Below, in pieces: positions 25,006-34,606 of a DNA stretch of 64,000 nt. The stretch covers positions 496,001 to 560,000 of the forward strand of contig NZ_LNSG01000001.1 of assembly GCF_001468395.1 (NCBI RefSeq), written 5' to 3'. How positions within the stretch are numbered: position 1 is the first letter of the stretch; each line of letters starts with the position of its first letter. Under the pieces are notes generated by a model. The model saw only the letters and a program-made list of their open reading frames with translations, was not told the origin of the DNA and did no database searches. Made by a program: the position numbers and the translations under genes. Source of the stretch: Sphingopyxis sp. H073. Its GTDB lineage: Bacteria; Pseudomonadota; Alphaproteobacteria; Sphingomonadales; Sphingomonadaceae.

Positions 25006-26637
25006 ATGCACCAGCTTTGGGGCGAAATGGATCGCCGCCTGCTCATCAAACTCGGCACCGCGGGGCTCGCTGCGCTTGCGCTGCCCGGCGCCGCGCGTGC
25101 CGCGATGGCGCAGGGCTTCACGCATAATGTCGCGAGCGGCGAACCCGGTCCGACGAGCATTCTGCTCTGGACGCGCTATGCCGCGCCGTCGAGCGCGCGA
25201 CTGACCGCCGAAGTCGCCGAGACGGCCGATTTTTCGCGCGTCGTCGGGGGCGGCAGCGCCGACGCCGAGGGTGGGAACGATCATACGGTCAAGCTTCGCG
25301 TCCACGGGCTCGAGCCGGGACGCTGGTATTTCTATCGCTTCGTCGCCCCCGACGGCACCACGTCGCCGGTCGGCCGCACGCGCACCTTGCCGCAGGGGCC
25401 GACAAGCGCTTTCAATATAGCGCTCTTTTCCTGCTCGAACCTGCCCTTCGGCTGGTTCAATGCTTATGCCCACGCGGCGGCGCGCGGCGACATCGATCTT
25501 GTCGCGCATGTCGGCGACTATCTTTATGAATATCGCGTCGGCGAATATCCCTCGATCGAGGAAGCGCTTCCCGGCAGATCGATCCAGCCGACGCACGAAA
25601 TCGTGGCGCTCGCCGACTATCGCCTGCGCTACGCCGCCTATCGCAGCGACCCCGACCTCCAGCGGCTGCACCAGCTATTCCCGATGATCGCACAGTGGGA
25701 CGACCATGAAATAACGAACGATGCGTGGCGGGACGGCGCCGAGAACCACAATGAAGGCGAGGGGCCGTGGCCCGAACGCAGGCGCGCGGCCGAGCGCGCC
25801 TATCGCGAATGGATGCCTGTCGACGACAGCCGCTGGCGCCAGTACGAAATCGGCGACCTTGCGACCATCTTCCTCCCCGAAACGCGGATCACCGGCCGCG
25901 ACCGCCAGTTCGAGGTCGACGAGATCATTGCGGGCGGGGGCGATGCTGCGGCGAAACTGCGGCAGTTCGCCGAAACGACCTATCGCGATCCCCCGCGTCA
26001 GATGCTCGGGGTCGAGCAGGAGAAATGGCTGACCGGCGCCATCGCCAAATCCGCCAAATCGGGTACCCGCTGGCAGATTTGCGCGCAGCAGGTCCTGATG
26101 GGCAGCCTCTTCACACCGCCCGACGTCGCGAACTGGTTCGGGCCCGATATGTCCCCCTCGGTGCGCCGCCGCGTCGAGACGGGGCAACTTGTCGCAAAGG
26201 CCGGCCTGCCGCTCAACTTCGACAGCTGGGATGGCTATCCCGCCGCGCGCTCGCGCCTGCTCGCAGCGGCGCAAGCGGCCGATGCCGACTTCGTCAGTCT
26301 TGCGGGCGATTCGCACAACGCATGGGCCTTTGACCTGGCCGAAGGCGGGCGTCCCGCCGGGATCGAGATCGGTGGTCACAGCGTCACTTCGCCGGGCTAT
26401 GAACATTATACGCCGGGCATTTCCGACGCGCAGCGCGTCGGCGGCCTGCTGGGGTCGTCACCCGAACTCAAATGGGCGAATACCGAGGATCGCGGTTATG
26501 TCACCGTCCAGCTGACGCGCGACGCGGTGACCGCGAACTGGCACAGCGTCGAGACGATCCGCAGCCACACGCCCGCGCTCAAATCGACGCACAGCATGAC
26601 GGCGCGGCGCGGGCGGCGGATGTTCGAGGCGGCTTAG
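25006..26637 (+). CDS. phoD: PhoD-type alkaline phosphatase, Tat-exported
   Basis: A phosphodiesterase/phosphomonoesterase of the PhoD family, exported folded. The 543 residues include a Tat-like signal (DRRLLIKLGTAGLAALALPG, residues 9-28), an N-terminal Ig-like domain (TSILLWTRY, EPGRWYFYRF) and a metallophosphatase core with VAHVGDYLYEY, AQWDDHEITND, LAGDSHNAWAF and TSPGYEHY. ATG at 25006 follows GGGAGACTATGTC; ATG at 25027 is a shorter option. The stop TAG overlaps the stop of the convergent enoyl-CoA hydratase gene. No Pho box was identified. Confidence 0.92.
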   Translation: MHQLWGEMDRRLLIKLGTAGLAALALPGAARAAMAQGFTHNVASGEPGPTSILLWTRYAAPSSARLTAEVAETADFSRVVGGGSADAEGGNDHTVKLRVHGLEPGRWYFYRFVAPDGTTSPVGRTRTLPQGPTSAFNIALFSCSNLPFGWFNAYAHAAARGDIDLVAHVGDYLYEYRVGEYPSIEEALPGRSIQPTHEIVALADYRLRYAAYRSDPDLQRLHQLFPMIAQWDDHEITNDAWRDGAENHNEGEGPWPERRRAAERAYREWMPVDDSRWRQYEIGDLATIFLPETRITGRDRQFEVDEIIAGGGDAAAKLRQFAETTYRDPPRQMLGVEQEKWLTGAIAKSAKSGTRWQICAQQVLMGSLFTPPDVANWFGPDMSPSVRRRVETGQLVAKAGLPLNFDSWDGYPAARSRLLAAAQAADADFVSLAGDSHNAWAFDLAEGGRPAGIEIGGHSVTSPGYEHYTPGISDAQRVGGLLGSSPELKWANTEDRGYVTVQLTRDAVTANWHSVETIRSHTPALKSTHSMTARRGRRMFEAA

Positions 26638-27557
26638 CTGTAGGGCGGCGATTCCTCGAACTCGTCGAACCAGGGATAGTCGTTCGCCACGCTCGCGGTG
26701 AAGTTGGGCGGGCGTTTTTCGAGGAAGCTCGTCACGCCCTCGGCCGCGTCGGGGCTGCGTCCGCGCGAGAAGATCGCGCGGCTGTCCCAGCGATGGGCCT
26801 GGATCGGGTGCGGCGCGCCCATCATCCGCCAGAGCATATGGCGGGTCAGCGCGACCGAGACGGGCGCGCTGTCGGCGGTCATCTCGCGCGCCTTCGCTAT
26901 TGCCGCATCGATCAGCGCGCCGGGCGCATGGACCGACTGGACGAGGCCTTTGTCCCGCGCCTCCTCGGCCGAGATGAGGCGGCCCGAATAACAGAGGTCG
27001 ACCGCGTTCGCGATGCCGACGAGGCGCGGCAGGAACCAGCTCGACGCGGCTTCGGGAACGATGCCGCGCCGCGCGAAGACGAAGCCGTAACGCGCGGTCT
27101 CGCTGGCAAGGCGCGCGTCCATCGGCAGCGTCATCGTCGCGCCGATGCCGACCGCCGCGCCGTTGATTGCGCCCAGCACAGGCTTCTTCGCCTCGAAAAT
27201 GCGGAGCGACAGCCGCCCGCCCGAGTCGCGTATCAGCGGGTGCGACCAGTCGATGCTGCCATCCGCGCCGATCGGGCTCGCCGAAGCGCCGTCGGGCAGT
27301 ATCGCTTGTTTGTCGGTGCGCTTGTCATAATCGAAGGTCGAGGCACCCGAACCGAGATCGGCTCCGGCGCAAAAGGCACGATCGCCCGATCCGGTGAAGA
27401 TGACCGCGCGCACGGCGTCGTCGGCGTCGCAGTCGTCGAGCGCGGCGACGGCTTCGATCATCATCTCGGTCGTGAAGGCGTTCATCCGGTCGGGACGGTG
27501 GAGGGTCAGCAGCGCGATGCCCTCATGCTTGTCGAGGCGAATCTGGTCGAAACTCAT
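26634..27557 (-). CDS. Enoyl-CoA hydratase/isomerase family protein
   Basis: A crotonase-fold enzyme of 307 residues, probably acting in fatty-acid or branched-chain acyl-CoA breakdown. Motifs: ALLTLHRPDRMNAFTTEMM, the oxyanion-hole segment AFCAGADLGSG, GAINGAAVGIGATMTLPMD and RRGIVPEAASSWFLPRLVG, which carries the glutamate pair region. An insertion (TFDYDKRTDKQ...DWSHPLIRD, about 79-115) lengthens it over the usual 260 residues. ATG at 27557 is preceded by AAAGGAG at ideal spacing. A TTTACG/CGTAAA palindrome lies 61 bases upstream. Confidence 0.92.
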   Translation of the reverse strand: MSFDQIRLDKHEGIALLTLHRPDRMNAFTTEMMIEAVAALDDCDADDAVRAVIFTGSGDRAFCAGADLGSGASTFDYDKRTDKQAILPDGASASPIGADGSIDWSHPLIRDSGGRLSLRIFEAKKPVLGAINGAAVGIGATMTLPMDARLASETARYGFVFARRGIVPEAASSWFLPRLVGIANAVDLCYSGRLISAEEARDKGLVQSVHAPGALIDAAIAKAREMTADSAPVSVALTRHMLWRMMGAPHPIQAHRWDSRAIFSRGRSPDAAEGVTSFLEKRPPNFTASVANDYPWFDEFEESPPYS

Positions 27558-27617
27558 TTCACTCTCCTTTGATTTTCGGACATGGTTGCAAGCGGCGTGC
27601 ACCAAGGCAAGCTCTAG

Positions 27618-27633
27618 TTTACGTAAGCGTAAA
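27618..27633 (-). promoter_or_regulatory. TTTACG-TAAG-CGTAAA palindrome upstream of the enoyl-CoA hydratase gene
   Basis: A 16-bp sequence with perfect 6-base arms, 61-76 bases before the enoyl-CoA hydratase start and 127 bases before purC. It closely resembles the TTTACGT...ACGTAAA sites I associate with the MerR-family regulator LiuR of branched-chain amino acid and fatty acid catabolism in Proteobacteria. The assignment is by memory of the motif and should be treated as a hypothesis. Confidence 0.5.
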
Positions 27634-27759
27634 GATCGCTGGGGATGACGGGCGGTTTCTTTGCCGCTATAGCGCGCCCGACCGCCCCGGCGCCGCGCCT
27701 CTTTCCTGAGTCGCCATCGCCGGGGCCATTCATTTGGTTCCGACAGAAAGTACCCGCCC

Positions 27760-28536
27760 ATGGCCCGCCGCCGCCAGATTTACGAAGGCAAAGCCAAAAT
27801 CCTCTATGAGGGGCCCGAGCCCGGCACGCTGATCCAGTATTTCAAGGACGACGCGACGGCGTTCAACGCGCAGAAGCGCGGGACGATCAATGGCAAGGGC
27901 GTGCTGAACAACCGGATTTCGGAGCATGTCTTCACATTGCTCGGCCAGATCGGTGTGCCCACGCACTTCATCCGCCGCCTCAACATGCGCGAGCAGTTGA
28001 TCCGCCAGGTCGAGATCGTGCCGATCGAGGTAGTCGTTCGCAACGTTGCTGCGGGCTCGCTGTCGAAGCGCCTCGGGATCGAGGAGGGGACGCAGCTTCC
28101 CCGCACGTTGATCGAATATTGCTACAAGGACGACGCGCTCGGCGATCCGCTCGTCGCCGAAGAGCATATCGCTTGCTTCAACTGGTGCAGCCAGGAAGAA
28201 TTGCACGACATTCAGGATATGGCGATCCGTATCAACGACTTCATGTCGGGCATGTTCGCAGCGGTCGGCATTCGCCTGATCGACTTCAAGCTCGAATTCG
28301 GTCGCCTGTGGGACGGCGAGTATAGCCGTATCATCCTGGCCGACGAGATCAGCCCCGATGGTTGCCGCCTGTGGGACATGGTTTCGGGCGAGAAGCTCGA
28401 CAAGGACCGTTTCCGCCGTGACCTTGGCGGCGAGGTCGAAGCCTATCAGGAAGTCGCGCGTCGGCTCGGCCTGCTGCCCGAAGGCGGCGAGAATGCGGTG
28501 CTCGACCTGGAAAGCCACCGCAAAAAGAAGGGCTGA
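27760..28536 (+). CDS. purC: Phosphoribosylaminoimidazole-succinocarboxamide synthase
   Basis: ATP-dependent ligation of aspartate to CAIR in purine synthesis. 258 residues, with [51 protein letters not shown] and [26 protein letters not shown] shared across two stretches (SAICAR synthetase signatures 1 and 2). The length is normal. It is divergent from the enoyl-CoA hydratase gene; the usual purS-purQ-purL partners are not adjacent. Confidence 0.97.
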   Translation: MARRRQIYEGKAKILYEGPEPGTLIQYFKDDATAFNAQKRGTINGKGVLNNRISEHVFTLLGQIGVPTHFIRRLNMREQLIRQVEIVPIEVVVRNVAAGSLSKRLGIEEGTQLPRTLIEYCYKDDALGDPLVAEEHIACFNWCSQEELHDIQDMAIRINDFMSGMFAAVGIRLIDFKLEFGRLWDGEYSRIILADEISPDGCRLWDMVSGEKLDKDRFRRDLGGEVEAYQEVARRLGLLPEGGENAVLDLESHRKKKG

Positions 28537-28655
28537 GCGGCCGGGCTTTCCCGGTCGCTTCCGTTGGTCGGCGGCAGACGTCGTTCATCGAAAAGCCGCT
28601 CGACCGGGTTTCCGACGTGGCTTGACGGGGCGGAAATCGGGGCCATCACGGGGGG

Positions 28656-31547
28656 ATGACCCTCCGCCTTGCCCGCCGCGCCACGATCGCGCTCTTGCCG
28701 CTCGTCCTCCTCGCACTCCATCAGGCGCCGCTGTCCGCAAAGGAGGTGGCCAAACCGGCGGCTGCCGCCACGATCAATCCGCAGACCCCCGCGGCGAAAG
28801 TGTGGAACTTTGCTGCAAGCGACATTCCGTTCGATTCCAACATCATCTTCGGCGTCCTGCCCAACGGGATGAAATATGCGCTGCTGAAGAATACGACGCC
28901 AAAGGACAGCGTCGTGCTGCGGATGCGCTTCGACGTCGGCAGCTTTGCCGAGGCCGACGACCAGCGCGGACTCGCCCATTTCCTCGAGCATATGGCGTTC
29001 AACGGCTCGACCCATGTGCCCGAGGGCGAGATGGTGAAGCTGCTCGAACGCAAGGGGCTGGCCTTCGGCGCCGATACCAATGCGTCGACCGGCTTCGACC
29101 AGACGGTGTACCAGCTCGACCTGCCCAATGCGTCCGACGACCTTGTCGACACCGGGCTGATGCTGATGCGCGAAACCGCGAGCGAGCTGACCATCGATCC
29201 CGGCGCAGTCGACCGCGAACGCGGCATCATCCTGTCGGAGCGGCGCGCGCGCGACACCTATCAACTGCGCAGCCTGATCGACCAGCTCGATTTCCAGATG
29301 CAGGGGATGAAGGTTGCAAGCCGCATTCCCGTCGGCACCGAAGAAGTGATCAGGACCGCTCCCGCTGCGCGCATCCGCGACCTTTACGACCGCTATTACC
29401 GCCCCGAGCGCGCGACGCTGGTGATGGTCGGCGATTTCGATCCGGCGGCGATGGAGGCGAAGATCAAGGCGCGCTTCGCCGACTGGCAGGGCCGCGGCCC
29501 GGCGGGTGCGAACCCCGACATCGGCAAGCCCGATTATGCCCGCGCCGCCGCGAGCGACGATTTCGTCGATCCCGCGATCCAGGATTCGGTGACGATCACG
29601 GCGTTCCGGCCGTGGGTGCAGGAAGCCGACACCAAGGCGAAGCGCGCGCGCAAGCTCGCCGAGGATATCGGCGAGTCGATCGTCGGCCGCCGCCTCGCCA
29701 AGATCGCGCTCGAAGAGAATTCGCCGATCCTTGCCGGCTATTTCAGCGATGCTGAGGGCTGGAAGGTTTTCGATCAGGTCACGATCGGCGCGGTCGCGAA
29801 GGAGGGCGCGTGGAAGGACGCGCTCGCGCTCGTCGAACAGGAATGGCGACGCGCCGCCGAATTCGGCTTCACCGAAGCCGAGGTTGCCGAACAGGTCGCG
29901 AACCGCCGCACCGCGCTCAAGAATGCGGTCGCGGGGGTGACGACGCGGCGCAGCGATACGATGGCCGATGTTCTCGTCGATGCCGCCGACGGCGATTTCG
30001 TCGTCGTGCGGCCCGAAACGTCGCAGGCGATGTTCGAGGCGGTGGCGCCGTCGCTGACCTCCGACGCGATCACCGCCGCCTTCCGCAAGCGGATGGAAGG
30101 GCTCAGCCCGCCGCTCGCGCGCGTGACCTCGAAGAAGCCACTCGACGGCGGAACGGGCGCGATCCTCGCCGCGCTCAAGGCGTCGGCGCAGGTCGCCGTC
30201 GCGGCGCCGGCGCGGACCGAGAGCGCAGCCTTCGCCTATGACAATTTCGGGACACCCGGAAAGGTCGTCAGCGACGGCCGCATCGACGATCTCGGCATTC
30301 GCCGCATCCGCTTCGCGAACAATGTGATGCTCAACATCAAGAAGACCGATTTCCAGAAGGAGCGCGTCTATCTGTCGGTGCGCGTCGATGGCGGCAATCT
30401 GCTCGCGACGCGCGACGATCCGACGAAGGTCGCACTGGCGGGCTCGCTGACGGTCGGCGGGCTCGAGGCGCACAGCGCCGACGAACTGCGGACGATCCTC
30501 GCCGGCAAGACGGTCAGCCCCGGCTTCGGCGCCAGCACCGATGCTTTCGGGGGCAGCGCGCTTACGTCGCCCGAGGATTTTGCGTTGCAGGCAAAGCTGA
30601 TGGCGGCGTTCGTGACGCATCCGGGTTACCGCGCCGACGGGCTCGCACTCATCCGCCGTTTCCTGCCCCAGCACTATGCCGCGAACGATGCGACGCCAGC
30701 GGCCGTGCTCGGCCGCGACGCAGCCGGAATCCTCGCCAATAACGATCCGCGCGCGCAGACCCCGCCGCTCGAGAAACTGCTGGCGCTCAACTGGAACCAA
30801 CTCAAGCCTGCGATTGCCGACAGCCTTGCGCATGGCGCGATCGAGATCGGCGTCGTCGGCGACATCGACGAGCAGGCGGCGATCGATGCGATCGCGGCGA
30901 CCTTCGGCGCGCTGCCCGAACGCCGTGCCGCGTTCGATCCGCGCGCCGATGCGCGGGTCCGTCAATATGCGACCGACCGCAGCGAGCGGACCCTGATCCA
31001 CAAAGGGCCCGCCGAGCAGGCCGAGCTTCGCGTCTATTGGCCCGCGCGCGACGACAGCGACCTTGTCGAGGCGATGCGGCTCAACCTGCTCGCGCGCGTG
31101 ATGCAGTTGATGCTGACCGAGGAACTGCGCGAGAAACTGGGCGAAAGCTACAGCCCCGGAGCGGCGGCGAGCCTGTCGGACGAATATCCGGGCTATGGCC
31201 ATCTGTTCGCCGCGAGCAACGTGGATTTCAAGGATCTGGCGACGACGCGCGCCGCCATTTTCGCCATCGCAAAAGAACTGCGCGACAAGCCGGTCGATGC
31301 CGACCTGCTCGACCGCGCGCGCAAACCGCTGCTTGAGGCGATGACCAAGGCGCGGCGCGAGAACAGCTATTGGCTGCCCTATGTGTCCGAGGCGACAAGC
31401 CAGGAGGCACGGCTCGACCGTAGCCGCAAGAGCATCGCGATCGTCGAGGCGGCGACCCCCGCCGACCTCGAAACGCTCGCGCAGCGCTACCTGACGGACG
31501 ACAAGGCGCTGGTAATCAAGGCGATCAGCGACAAGGCAGGGAAATAA
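28656..31547 (+). CDS. M16 family zinc metallopeptidase, exported
   Basis: An insulinase/pitrilysin-type peptidase of 963 residues with a signal peptide (residues 1-28, ending PLSAK). The inverted zinc motif HxxEH is intact: His108, Glu111, His112 in LAHFLEHMAFNG. The second glutamate ligand probably lies near residue 188 (DRERGIILSERRA). Two M16 halves are present, the second (from about residue 530) lacking the zinc site, as usual. The start codon follows a run of G almost immediately, an atypically close ribosome-binding site. Likely a periplasmic peptidase. Confidence 0.93.
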   Translation: MTLRLARRATIALLPLVLLALHQAPLSAKEVAKPAAAATINPQTPAAKVWNFAASDIPFDSNIIFGVLPNGMKYALLKNTTPKDSVVLRMRFDVGSFAEADDQRGLAHFLEHMAFNGSTHVPEGEMVKLLERKGLAFGADTNASTGFDQTVYQLDLPNASDDLVDTGLMLMRETASELTIDPGAVDRERGIILSERRARDTYQLRSLIDQLDFQMQGMKVASRIPVGTEEVIRTAPAARIRDLYDRYYRPERATLVMVGDFDPAAMEAKIKARFADWQGRGPAGANPDIGKPDYARAAASDDFVDPAIQDSVTITAFRPWVQEADTKAKRARKLAEDIGESIVGRRLAKIALEENSPILAGYFSDAEGWKVFDQVTIGAVAKEGAWKDALALVEQEWRRAAEFGFTEAEVAEQVANRRTALKNAVAGVTTRRSDTMADVLVDAADGDFVVVRPETSQAMFEAVAPSLTSDAITAAFRKRMEGLSPPLARVTSKKPLDGGTGAILAALKASAQVAVAAPARTESAAFAYDNFGTPGKVVSDGRIDDLGIRRIRFANNVMLNIKKTDFQKERVYLSVRVDGGNLLATRDDPTKVALAGSLTVGGLEAHSADELRTILAGKTVSPGFGASTDAFGGSALTSPEDFALQAKLMAAFVTHPGYRADGLALIRRFLPQHYAANDATPAAVLGRDAAGILANNDPRAQTPPLEKLLALNWNQLKPAIADSLAHGAIEIGVVGDIDEQAAIDAIAATFGALPERRAAFDPRADARVRQYATDRSERTLIHKGPAEQAELRVYWPARDDSDLVEAMRLNLLARVMQLMLTEELREKLGESYSPGAAASLSDEYPGYGHLFAASNVDFKDLATTRAAIFAIAKELRDKPVDADLLDRARKPLLEAMTKARRENSYWLPYVSEATSQEARLDRSRKSIAIVEAATPADLETLAQRYLTDDKALVIKAISDKAGK

Positions 31548-31672
31548 GGGCCGGGAAATAGGGTCGGGCGGCGGACAGGCACGGACGATTGCCTCTGGAC
31601 CCTCCGGCGCTCGTCCGCCTATAGGCGTCGCCGATGGTTTCGCGCCCGAAAGGGCAGGGGAAGGACAAGATT

Positions 31673-32203
31673 ATGAGCGTGACGACGGTTCCACTGCGCC
31701 CGGTGAGCAAGGGCGGGCTGTGGCTGATGTGGATCGGCCTGATCGCGCTGCTCGTCGCGGGTGCGGCGTTCGCGTTCACCGGCACGCCGAAGATCGGTTT
31801 CGAAACGGTGAAAGCCGGGACTGGCCCGAGTCCAACCACCGCCGACGTCGTCCTCATCAAATATGAGGGCAAGCTCGACGACGGCACCGTGTTCGACGCC
31901 AATGAACAGGCGCCGATGCAGGTGTCGCAGGTCGTTCTCGGCTTTTCGCAAGCGCTGACCCGGATGCAGAAGGGCGGCAAGTACAAGATCACGATTCCGC
32001 CGGCGCTCGGTTATGGCGACCGCGCGGCTGGACCGATCCCGGCGGGTAGCACGCTGCATTTCGACATCGAGCTGATCGACTTCCGCACCGAGGCCGAAGT
32101 CCGCGCGATGCAGCAGATGATGCAGCAGCAACAGATGATGCAGGGTGCCCCCGGCGGCGCTCCGGGCGCACCCGGCGCCCCGGTTCCCGCGCCGCAGCCG
32201 TAA
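31673..32203 (+). CDS. FKBP-type peptidyl-prolyl isomerase, membrane-anchored
   Basis: A folding catalyst of 176 residues. An N-terminal membrane anchor (about 14-36, GLWLMWIGLIALLVAGAAFA) is followed by a single FKBP domain (about 48-140): VLIKYEGKLDDGTVFDANEQ, the loop VVLGFSQALTRMQKGGKYKITI, PPALGYGDRAAGPIPAGSTL and FDIELIDF. The tail is Gln/Met-rich (MQQMMQQQQMMQ) and Pro/Gly/Ala-rich. ATG at 31673 has AAGGAC about 8 bases upstream. It ends at a bidirectional terminator shared with the convergent permease gene. Confidence 0.92.
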   Translation: MSVTTVPLRPVSKGGLWLMWIGLIALLVAGAAFAFTGTPKIGFETVKAGTGPSPTTADVVLIKYEGKLDDGTVFDANEQAPMQVSQVVLGFSQALTRMQKGGKYKITIPPALGYGDRAAGPIPAGSTLHFDIELIDFRTEAEVRAMQQMMQQQQMMQGAPGGAPGAPGAPVPAPQP

Positions 32204-32225
32204 GCGGCTCGTTCGGTCAAGAAAC

Positions 32226-32261
32226 AAAGCGGCGGCGGGGCTAGGGCCTCGCCGCCGCTTT
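32226..32261. terminator. Bidirectional terminator overlapping the permease stop
   Basis: A perfect 12-bp stem (AAAGCGGCGGCG at 32226-32237 with CGCCGCCGCTTT at 32250-32261) and a 12-base loop, followed by TTCGCTT on the plus strand and TTTGTTTCTT on the minus strand. One arm encodes the last residues (AAARP) of the permease, so hairpin and coding sequence overlap. Confidence 0.82.
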
Positions 32262-33341
32262 CGCTTGCCCGGCGCCCGCGTTGCGCTCGGCCTCGCGTTC
32301 CAGCGCGACCTTGATCATCGCGACGATCGGGTCGGCGAGGAACAGCCCCATGATGCCGAGCAAGGCGCCGAAAAGAATCTGCGCGCCGAGGACGAGCGCA
32401 GGGGCCAGGTCGACCGTTTGCTTCGCGACCATCGGGACGATCAGATAGCCGTCGACCGTCTGCACGATGAAATAGATGGCGATCGCCCACAGACCGGTGT
32501 CGGTGCCCGCAGAAAAGCCGACGAGGACGAGCAGCACCCCCGAGACGATCGCGCCGATGTTGGGGATGAAGGCGAGCAGGCCGGTCAGCAGTCCCATCAG
32601 CGCGGCCATCGGGATGCCGACCGCCATGCAGGCGAGCCAGGTTCCGACCCCTTCCACCGCCATGCCAAGCAATCGTCCCGCCATCAGCCGGCGCAAGGTG
32701 AAGCCCATGCGCGCGGTGGTGATGTAGAAATTCTCCCGGGCTTTGATCGGCAGCATCCACGCGACACCGCGTTCGTACAGCCGCGGCTCGATCGCGATGA
32801 AGACGCCGAGGACGAGGATCATGACGAGGCTGGTCAGCCCGCCCAGCACCGTGCCGACCGCGGCGGTGACGCGGCCGAAGGTGCCCGCCATATTGTCGGT
32901 GATCGTCTTGGTATCGAGCTGGAACTCGCCCATGCCATGCTCGCTGGCCCACGCGGCGATGCGCTCGACCTGACCCATGACCACCGTCTGCAGTGCCGCG
33001 GCCTGGTCGGCGATCTGCGAACCCGCGAACATCACCGTCCAGATCAGGAAAGCGACAAGCGACAGGCAGACGATCAGCAGCCGCCAGCCGCGCGCGATCG
33101 GCAATATCCGGCCAAGCAGGCGCGTGCCGCCGTCGAGCATCGACGCCATCACGATCCCGGCAAAGATCAGCAGGATCGGCTGGATCAGGACGATGCAGAC
33201 GCCGATCAGCAGCGCGACGCCAAGCCAGACCCCCGCCTTCAACAGTTCGGTGCGGACAAGCTGGCTGCGGATTTCGGTGGGGCCGGGGGCGGCGTCCTGC
33301 GCCTTGGCTTGCGCGACGGCTTCCTCGCTGGTCGCAGCCAT
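32241..33341 (-). CDS. AI-2E family (PerM-like) transporter
   Basis: A membrane permease of 366 residues with the AI-2E topology: a helical pair at about 35-75 (LKAGVWLGVALLIGVCIVLI, QPILLIFAGIVMASM), a long periplasmic segment, and a C-terminal helical bundle containing AFIPNIGAIVSGVLLVLVGF and IVQTVDGYLIVPMV. Substrates of the family range from autoinducer-2 to sodium ions; none can be assigned. GAGGGAG lies 10 bases before ATG. Last gene of the pyrE-pdxJ-acpS-lepB unit. Confidence 0.88.
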   Translation of the reverse strand: MAATSEEAVAQAKAQDAAPGPTEIRSQLVRTELLKAGVWLGVALLIGVCIVLIQPILLIFAGIVMASMLDGGTRLLGRILPIARGWRLLIVCLSLVAFLIWTVMFAGSQIADQAAALQTVVMGQVERIAAWASEHGMGEFQLDTKTITDNMAGTFGRVTAAVGTVLGGLTSLVMILVLGVFIAIEPRLYERGVAWMLPIKARENFYITTARMGFTLRRLMAGRLLGMAVEGVGTWLACMAVGIPMAALMGLLTGLLAFIPNIGAIVSGVLLVLVGFSAGTDTGLWAIAIYFIVQTVDGYLIVPMVAKQTVDLAPALVLGAQILFGALLGIMGLFLADPIVAMIKVALEREAERNAGAGQAKAAARP

Positions 33342-33359
33342 GGTCTTGCTCCCTCGAAC

Positions 33360-34199
33360 CTAGTCTACGTTTTTATCATGCTCGGGGCGCAGATTGGTTC
33401 CCGCGCGGCCGGGGCGCAGCGCCTCGAACCAGCTGACCGGATTGTACCATTCCGCGGTGCCGTCGGTCGAAAAGCTGATGATCTCGGCGCGGCCTGCGAT
33501 CGCGTCGAAGGGAACCGGTCCGCCGAGGCCCTTCTGCTGCACCGACACGCGGCTGTCGGCGCTGCCGTCGCGGTTGTCGCCCATCAGGAACAGATGGTCG
33601 GCGGGTATTTTGATCGGGCCATAGTCGTCGGTCTGGTATCCGGGCCCCATGTCGATCGTGTCGAAGGTCGCGCCCCAGGGCAGCGTCTCGCGCACGATCG
33701 GCAGTTCGAGCCGTTCCTTGCCCGCCGCGTCCTTGACGATGAAGCGGCCGAGACTGCTGTCGGGGCCGGGCAGGTTGGCGTCGACCGGGATCGACAGCAT
33801 CGGCTGCACTTCGCGCTTCACCGGCTTGCCATTGATGAACAGCGCGCCGCCCTTGAGTTCGATGGTGTCGCCAGGCAGGCCGATCACGCGCTTGATATAG
33901 TCGACGCGCGTCACCGGATGTTCGAGCACGACGATATCGCCGCGCGCGGGCAGCTTGCCGAACCATCGGCCGGCCGTTTTCGGCGCGAGGTGAAAGCTGA
34001 CCGAGGCGTAGGACCAGCCATAGGGGTATTTGCTTACCACCAGCCGGTCGCCGTTGCGCAGCCCCGGCATCATGGAATCGGAGGGGATATAGAAGGGCTT
34101 GGCGACGCAGCTATGGATGCCGAGCACCAGCAGTACGATCACCACCACGTCGCGGATCAGCTTGCCCCAGCCGCCTTCATCCTTGTCCGCTTTCGCCAT
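33360..34199 (-). CDS. lepB: Signal peptidase I
   Basis: Inner-membrane protease that removes Sec and Tat signal peptides. The 279 residues have one N-terminal membrane helix (about 14-33) and the Ser/Lys dyad: Ser42 (PSDSMMPGL) and Lys103 (DYIKRVIGLPGD), plus the box E motif FLMGDNRDGSADSR. ATG at 34199 lies 2 bases after the acpS stop. In many alphaproteobacteria rnc and era follow lepB; here a permease gene does. Confidence 0.96.
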   Translation of the reverse strand: MAKADKDEGGWGKLIRDVVVIVLLVLGIHSCVAKPFYIPSDSMMPGLRNGDRLVVSKYPYGWSYASVSFHLAPKTAGRWFGKLPARGDIVVLEHPVTRVDYIKRVIGLPGDTIELKGGALFINGKPVKREVQPMLSIPVDANLPGPDSSLGRFIVKDAAGKERLELPIVRETLPWGATFDTIDMGPGYQTDDYGPIKIPADHLFLMGDNRDGSADSRVSVQQKGLGGPVPFDAIAGRAEIISFSTDGTAEWYNPVSWFEALRPGRAGTNLRPEHDKNVD

Positions 34200-34201
34200 A
34201 C

Positions 34202-34603
34202 TCAGTCCTTGATCGCCTCGATGATGACGAAAGCCTGCGCCCACGGATGGTCGTCGGTCAGCGTCAGGTGGATATGCGCGCTATGTCCCGCCGGGATCAT
34301 CTCGGCGAGCCGCGCCGCCGCGCCGCCGGTCAGCGCCAGCGTCGGGGCACCCGACGGCGCGTTGACGACGCCGATGTCCTTCATGAACACGCCGCGCTTG
34401 AAACCGGTTCCGACGGCTTTCGAAAAGGCTTCCTTCGCGGCGAACCGCTTGGCGTAGGTACCGGCGCGGGTGAACGGCCGCCGCGCCGCCTTGGCGCGTT
34501 CGACGTCGGTGAAGACGCGCTGCTCGAAACGCTCGCCGAAACGGTCGAGCGAATTCTGGATGCGCTCGATATTGCAGAGGTCGGAACCGAGACCGATGAT
34601 CAA
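34202..34603 (-). CDS. acpS: Holo-[acyl-carrier-protein] synthase
   Basis: Transfers 4'-phosphopantetheine from CoA to apo-ACP. The 133 residues include the magnesium-binding motif [16 protein letters not shown] and [15 protein letters not shown], with [18 protein letters not shown] at the end. No ATG is available: the start is TTG at 34603, preceded by AGGGAGG at about 7 bases. That ribosome-binding site lies inside the terminal repeat of the palindromic element at 34607-34746, so the element appears to contribute the translation signal. Confidence 0.95.
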   Translation of the reverse strand: MIIGLGSDLCNIERIQNSLDRFGERFEQRVFTDVERAKAARRPFTRAGTYAKRFAAKEAFSKAVGTGFKRGVFMKDIGVVNAPSGAPTLALTGGAAARLAEMIPAGHSAHIHLTLTDDHPWAQAFVIIEAIKD

Positions 34604-34606
34604 TGG

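Noticed and set aside
28446..31202. A 918-codon open frame antisense to the M16 peptidase gene
   Set aside because: Codon bias in this GC-rich genome keeps the opposite frame open. The translation is Arg/Gly/Asp-rich without domains, and the plus-strand frame encodes a recognisable peptidase with HxxEH.
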